From NCBI GenBank assembly GCA_037178625.1, contig CM074127.1, positions 992,001-1,056,000 on the forward strand: a DNA stretch of 64,000 nucleotides, in the 5' to 3' direction. Source of the stretch: Skeletonema tropicum (Eukaryota > Bacillariophyta > Thalassiosirophyceae > Thalassiosirales > Thalassiosiraceae). This document shows, piece by piece, positions 58,751 to 64,000 of the stretch. A program made the translations under genes and the position numbers. How positions within the stretch are numbered: the stretch's first letter is position 1; each line of letters begins with the position of its first letter. Under the pieces are notes generated by a model. It was not told where the DNA came from. It made no database searches and saw only the letters and a program-made list of their open reading frames with translations.

Positions 58751-61700
58751 GGTATCATCGGTCCATGCGGCCCCAAAAAATCGGCACGATACCTGCCATA
58801 TCTCGATCAGCCTGGTCAGGCTTTCTTCTCGGCATGATATCTGCCAATTCTCTATCGGTCCGTGTGGCCAGCTATTTCTGACCTTTCGGTCCTTTTTTAA
58901 TTCGTCGGGGGGACCGCAGCGACCTTAGGGGTTGGTGGCGCCCAGAATAAATATCAAGGGAGATTTTTCGGCTTCTAAAATCACGGTCATATGATTCATC
59001 TCGAATATTTCTCACCTCTTATTTTCTCTCAACTCTTCATCGGCTAAATTTTATTTCTTCAGCCATTTCTGCTATCGGAACGGGAGGTTCCCTCACGGCC
59101 TCCAGAGACACATTGTCAACCCCTGCCTTCAATAAAGCAGTTCTCCGCCCGTTCGGAGGGACGGATAGGGGGCGCCTCGCCACCATGACTGATTATTCAT
59201 TGATTTGCTTTGTGGCATCTCCTTGATCACTATGTTATCCGACGGTTCGCTCGAATTAACTCATGGCACCCTCCCCTTTTACGATCCGGAGGGCGACCAG
59301 TTCGTGGGAAACTTAAGCACACGGGCTAAAAAGGATCAACCAGCGGTGGCACCTGTCAATATTTGCAACCTCTTCTACGTTGGGATGATGATAGCGAGTT
59401 TCCATTGGTGGGTTCGCCGTTCTTGGGGAATAAATTTCCTTGTTTGGCTTCTCATCTCGATGGGGGAAAGATGTACGTTATTGTTGTCGCTAATATCGGT
59501 TTTATTACTGGTTGGGGAGCGGAGTTTGTCGTCACGGGGAAGTTGTCTGATGATGTTACTGAGTTTCTGCCAACATCGGCCTAAATGGCCCCAATATCTC
59601 GGCATCTATATGTCAACATCGGCCTAAACGGCCCCAGTATCTCGGCACTATGGCCCCAGTCTCGGCACGTTCTAATGAACAGTCTGCACTCTCTCGGCCT
59701 GGTTTGGCCATCAATCTATCTCGACTACCTGCCAAGAGGGCAATATTACGGGTCGTGATATCGATGATGAAGTTGAGGTGTCTTTTTGGATTTTCGACCA
59801 TAACAATTATCATGGACGGTGTTTTTCGTTGACAAGTGTTTTTTGCGAGGGCGGCCGAGTTGTGGTTATATCGAACGGAATTGGTGGTCTCATTGTTATG
59901 GTTTGTTACCCCCTCTGGAAAAAATTGGATTGGGATTTGGAGCTCGACCCCTAAAAATCATTCATCTGAAAATCAATCGTCAAAAACATCTATCATCTGA
60001 AATAAATCAGTGGCCTTATGGCAATACATATCACGGTCGCACGACCAATCGTCCATCGAGTTAATTCTCAGCAATTCATTCGCTCTGCTCAATTTAGTTG
60101 ACTGGCCTGACGTGGGCTAGTCTTCTATCGTTCTCCCTCTGTGGGACTTTTCTCCGCCCCCTCGGGGGATTTTACTCTATCCATCCTCTTCGGTCTTTTA
60201 TCTGGTTCTCGATTCATTGCTCGGCAATTAATTCGACATGATTTTAGTGTCTCTATGGGCAATTCTTCTATCTATCCCTCTTCGGACTTCACTCAATGCG
60301 GGGCAAGTCATCTATCTGCACCTCTGGAAACATGACCTTATCATCAGGGCATCATTCCTTTGGCTCTCTTCAGCACTTATCCGCACGCTGGAACGGACCA
60401 GAGGCCTGGCACTTTTACTTTATCCCATGACTCCCTGGGAGTTATATCTCGCTCTTTGACGGGCCTATCTATTTCTCGGTTGTTCAGCGCTCAGCGTCTC
60501 CTCTAGATCTTCAATCCACTCTCATCGAATTCAGACTCTTTATCCTCCCCTCCCGGGGTGGTCTCTCTTTCTCTTGCGATTATCCATACCACAATCGGCC
60601 CATGGTGAGGTGCCATTTGCCGCAAACTTCGCAGTAAAATCTTCCTTCCAGACGGCGACGATATTTTACTCTCCCTCATCATCTTCACTCTCATACATTT
60701 TCGGGTGTGTGAGGCGTTGAACCAGGGCGTCCCTGCTGGGATCTCTCTCTGAGTCTGTGGTCGTATGTACCTTGCTAGGGCTAGGGCACCTCGGTCTCTC
60801 TCAGGATCCCTCCCGGCAGCTCTGCTTCTCACCTTCTGGGCCTCTAACCATATCCCAGTTCAGGGATTGGCTGAACTTTCTGTCGTCTTGTACGACCTCT
60901 TTATATCACCTGGTCTCTTTATCAACCACAGACGATAGTCTCGATAATTCCCTCTTGGCTAATGTCAAACTAGGGTTGGGACAGTTCATTGAATTCTTCT
61001 GCGGTCAAGTGCTCGTTCAGCACGGCAATCTTGGCTGGGGTGACCCTGTACTTGTATAGCCTCTTGGCCCACCACAGCTTCCGCTTGCACCTGCATATGG
61101 GAGTGGAACCGATGATATCGGGGTAAGCGACAGCTGTACCTTGGGCGCATCCCCGATTGTAGGAAGGATATCTTCATCTCGGCGCCTTTATCGGCACCAT
61201 CCGACATTGCACAAGCAATACTTATTCTCGCATCATTCAGCCAGCAAGCTATGTTTACGTCTACATATGATCGGGTTCCATGATGGCTTTGTTTTTCTCG
61301 CATCATTCGGCATTTATTGTCTACTCGCAACTCGATTGCATGGGAAGGAAACTTCTCCCTCTCTTCATCTCGTTCTTCATCGGACCTATCAACTTATTCG
61401 CTGTACAATTCACATTGGGTGGAGTACAGTATCGCACTCTCTGCTTCGCTTCGCTCCTGCCTTTCTGGTGGTGGGCTCTTGCCACAATTGTCTCTATTCT
61501 TCAATCCCTATCTCGCTCGTTGTCTCGCGTTCCGGCCTTGACATTTGTATTCTCTTCGGAGACTTTCCTCTTCCCTCTGCGTACAGCTCTCTCGCGGCTC
61601 TACCGCCTCCTGGCGCATTCAACACAATCCGCTGGATCCTCTCTGCTCGACTTGACCAACTCCAAGTCATTCCCCTAATCAATAGTACTGGGTCATCCGT

Positions 61701-62607
61701 GCTTGTGATGTTTCTCCGCTATAATTGTCCCGACACTCTCTTGTCATCACAATTCCTCACACCTCTCTCGACTGTCGACTCCAAGTGTTTCAATGTAGTC
61801 GTCATTCCCACTCTTAACGCCCTCCACATACTGTGATCGCAGGTGGATCGATTCAGATCGATTCTCAATCACACATCCCCCTGTTTGTACGAGCCACAAC
61901 AGCTCCCTTCTTTTTTCGCTCACATTCTCAGTCCCAACTGCCAATCGTTGAAACCGGTTTGGCGTTGTTCGGCATGTCAAACGTACATATTTCTCTTCCA
62001 CTTTGACCACTCGATCGCACACAGCGCACGTGTTATCTCTCATCATTTATATTTGTCTCTCCTCCGACGAGTGGGGGCCTTTAGCTACACTATATTCTCT
62101 CAGCATTGGGTTCAAATTGGTTGCACTTTTCTGTTCTGGTGTCTCTCCTGCGAATTGGAAGAACTAGTTCAAGGGTTGTTTCAAGATACAACTCTTCGCG
62201 ACTAGCATCGTAAATATTTGGACCCTTTTCGGTGGGATGTCTCTTTAGAGTCGTCACACACCACGCGATTCGTCCCGAGTCAGGAATTCCGGTCGGTACT
62301 CCACATGGCTGTTCGTATATAGATATAGGTGTACTGTTGGATCCGCATTGAACAGGCCATTGCAGCGTCTATTGAGTTCATGTTCATCCCAGCGTTGCTT
62401 TTGTCTCGGGGTGAATTTTGTGGATCAAAGCAAGAGATTGATCAAAGATACTTATATATAATCGAAAATCGAAACTCATCGAAGTGTTCATTCATCTTCA
62501 TCGAGTGCAATGCCATCGATAAACGCTCTCTATTTGGACCAACAACTATAACATCCATCCCATACCATAGCCTGTACTCTAAATGCAAAACAACCAATAA
62601 TATCAAC
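58751..62607. other. Long pyrimidine-rich intergenic region with satellite-like words and coding relics
   Basis: Nearly 3.9 kb on the plus strand rich in CTC, TCTCGG and TATCGG words, perhaps degenerate outgrowth of the satellite at its left edge. I see no intact gene. One stretch, 59229-59945, reads like decayed coding sequence and is listed separately. The remainder has open frames without domains. Confidence 0.45.
59229..59945 (+). pseudogene. Possible decayed gene relic with frameshifts
   Basis: Protein-like phrases follow one another in changing frames: DGSLELTHGTLPFYDPEGDQ to about 59365, then WDDDSEFPLVGSPFLGNKFP and SHLDGGKMYVIVVANIGF to about 59584, then, after an interruption of satellite-like words, SFWIFDHNNYHGRCFSLTSV and EGGRVVVISNGIGGL to a stop near 59955. 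The composition fits a real beta-rich protein, but there is no single frame and no recognised family. Introns could account for part of it. Confidence 0.35.
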
Positions 62608-63672
62608 ATGTCTCCAGCAGCAGCAGCAGCGCCGTCATCAGATCTGCTCACCATGAAACGCAAAGAGCTCCTCTCCCTCTCCAACCAAAAACACTCCCTC
62701 GAACTCGAAGTAAACGCCATCATTTCCGAACTCACCGCTCCAGTCACAATCACGAATGACACCAACACAACCACCACTTCACCACCCATGGGAATCGACA
62801 CACCACTAGTCGACAGTGAAGGATATCCACGATCCGATATTGATATTTATCGTGCACGTTCGTTACGGAAGCGGTTTCATGAAATCAAGACGGATTATAA
62901 GGTGTTGGAGGGGCGGATTGAACGGGGCTTGTTGGAGTTGAATGCGTTGAGAGATGATGCTGACAATGGTGGTGGTAGTAGTGGTGGTGAAGCAGCAGTA
63001 AAATCATTGAGTAAGGATAATAAAGTCACTGAGGCACAAGAAATGCAAGCACGTCGAGCACCCAAACCCAAACCAAAGTTCGACCCCGTGACTGGGAAAT
63101 GGGTTGTTAAAAGTTGGGATGGAAGTGTGGCTGGTGTCGAGAATGGAGAGGTGCGCAAATTTGAGGATTTGAGTCATTCTTCGGAGGGGGCTTTGGCGAG
63201 TATTGCTGGAACAGTTGGTGGGAGTGCTGTTACTGCTCCGCAGCAGCAATCAAGTTCTCAGCAGAGACCAGCTTCTTCTTCTTCTACAGCAATTACAGAA
63301 CAGACTTCATTATCAACTACATCATCAACTACGCAACAAACAATCGCGCTGACACCATTTGCAATCATTGATCAAGTATTTGCAAATTCACCATCGCAAG
63401 AGGCAGGTATCCAAGAAGGAGATTTACTCTTACGTTTTGGAACAGTCACATCGGATAATCATGGTGATTTCAACTCCATCAAACGAGCCATTGTGACAGA
63501 ATTATCTTTAGCGGCTGCCAATGAATGTAGTATATCTGTTGCAGTGAGAAGAACAACTGCAATGATGGGTGGAGTGGCTGAAATGATTCGGACGGAGACG
63601 TTTGATTTGACACCGAGAGAATGGGCAGGAAAAGGGCTACTTGGCTGCCATTTACAGGAATACAAAGAATAA
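62608..63672 (+). CDS. PSMD9: 26S proteasome assembly chaperone PSMD9/Nas2 (p27)
   Basis: 354 residues from ATG 62608 (MSPAAAAAPSS). The frame is open further upstream, but this ATG begins the homologous part. The N-terminal helical hairpin carries the family signature PLVDSEGYPRSDIDIYRAR near residues 64-82. A low-complexity linker follows, with KFDPVTGKWVVKSWDG inside it. The C-terminal third is a PDZ domain (AIIDQVFANSPSQEAGIQEGD, G-rich loop and GDLLL strand) ending in the family's WAGKGLLGCHL. In yeast and mammals Nas2/PSMD9 binds the C terminus of the Rpt5/PSMC3 ATPase during assembly of the regulatory particle base. The protein is longer than the human one (223 residues) because of the linkers. 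No intron is evident. Confidence 0.92.
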   Translation: MSPAAAAAPSSDLLTMKRKELLSLSNQKHSLELEVNAIISELTAPVTITNDTNTTTTSPPMGIDTPLVDSEGYPRSDIDIYRARSLRKRFHEIKTDYKVLEGRIERGLLELNALRDDADNGGGSSGGEAAVKSLSKDNKVTEAQEMQARRAPKPKPKFDPVTGKWVVKSWDGSVAGVENGEVRKFEDLSHSSEGALASIAGTVGGSAVTAPQQQSSSQQRPASSSSTAITEQTSLSTTSSTTQQTIALTPFAIIDQVFANSPSQEAGIQEGDLLLRFGTVTSDNHGDFNSIKRAIVTELSLAAANECSISVAVRRTTAMMGGVAEMIRTETFDLTPREWAGKGLLGCHLQEYKE

Positions 63673-64000
63673 TATAACTTGGAAATATAACTTGGAAATA
63701 CTCACACACATGCGTTTCTCTGTGCGGTATAGTTCTATTAGTGGTTATTATTGTAGCAAGTCTATAGTAGTGTGGGTGTGTAGCAATAAGATCAGCATTT
63801 CGGATAGCGATGATGAAAGTGCTGAACTTCAATAATTATATTTTCGCATGTGTGTGTGTTTGTGTGCTTGGTAATAGCGAGTGATTTGATGTGGTTCTTA
63901 AGTGTGTATGTAAAGGGCGGAAGATATGTACAAGCGATGAGCTTCTTCCAAACGGAGAGAACGTGAAATTGTGTATTGTTCTAGATATTTCATTTCCAAT
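63673..64000. other. 3' flank of the PSMD9 gene
   Basis: A duplicated AATATAACTTGGAAATA follows the stop codon, and a GT-rich microsatellite lies at about 63849-63868. No further gene is seen before the window ends. Confidence 0.6.

Noticed and set aside
61141..61836. 231-codon plus-strand frame
   Set aside because: It lies in pyrimidine-rich low-complexity DNA; the Ser/Leu-rich product has no domain, and several overlapping frames are equally open.
1..64000. tRNA, rRNA or other structured RNA genes
   Set aside because: None was recognised by eye; a dedicated covariance search would be needed to exclude them.

Overview
The window looks like nuclear DNA of a diatom, probably a centric one. 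Genes carry short GT-AG introns of 86 to 124 bp. Two presequences (a truncated thioredoxin-reductase-like gene and an ABC1-type kinase) have the signal peptide followed by a phenylalanine at the cleavage site that is typical of diatom plastid import. The mobile elements include a Ty1/copia type resembling diatom copia-like elements. The species call is inference.

Left part (1-16729): a 1592 bp fragment of a STAND/AAA ATPase gene abuts a truncated thioredoxin-reductase-like gene. A complete ATPase gene follows (copy A, three exons). Next comes a full hAT DNA transposon with 18 bp terminal inverted repeats and the 8 bp target duplication CTTTTATG, then repeat-rich non-coding DNA with a second hAT remnant.

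Middle (16730-25976): a composite LTR retrotransposon, bounded by 295/293 bp LTRs and a 5 bp target duplication CATAC, sits 13 bp upstream of the start codon of ATPase copy B. It splits a promoter block that copy A still has nearly whole. Inside are a copia pol on the minus strand (one in-frame stop and one 10 bp duplication frameshift), a truncated gag of another element on the plus strand, pieces of the element's own gag, and a 2130 bp block of host DNA. That block appears identical to the 5' half and upstream region of the SR-rich/DOMON gene at 43-47 kb.

Right-middle (25977-51364): ATPase copies B, C and D are separated by tandem repeats, a minisatellite ORF, a frameshifted unknown gene and the intact SR-TM-DOMON gene. 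The DOMON gene is divergent from copy D and shares a roughly 0.9 kb intergenic region with it. The four ATPase genes share exon structure, a Walker A/B NTPase core and a helical-repeat C terminus. They look like a recently amplified, mosaic family.

Right part (51365-64000): ordinary single-copy genes, namely a ZIP-type metal transporter, a plastid-type ABC1/UbiB kinase with a 15 nt microexon carrying the DPHAG catalytic motif, and the proteasome assembly chaperone PSMD9/Nas2. Between them lie a MITE-like repeat, a 61 bp satellite and a long low-complexity stretch with decayed coding relics.
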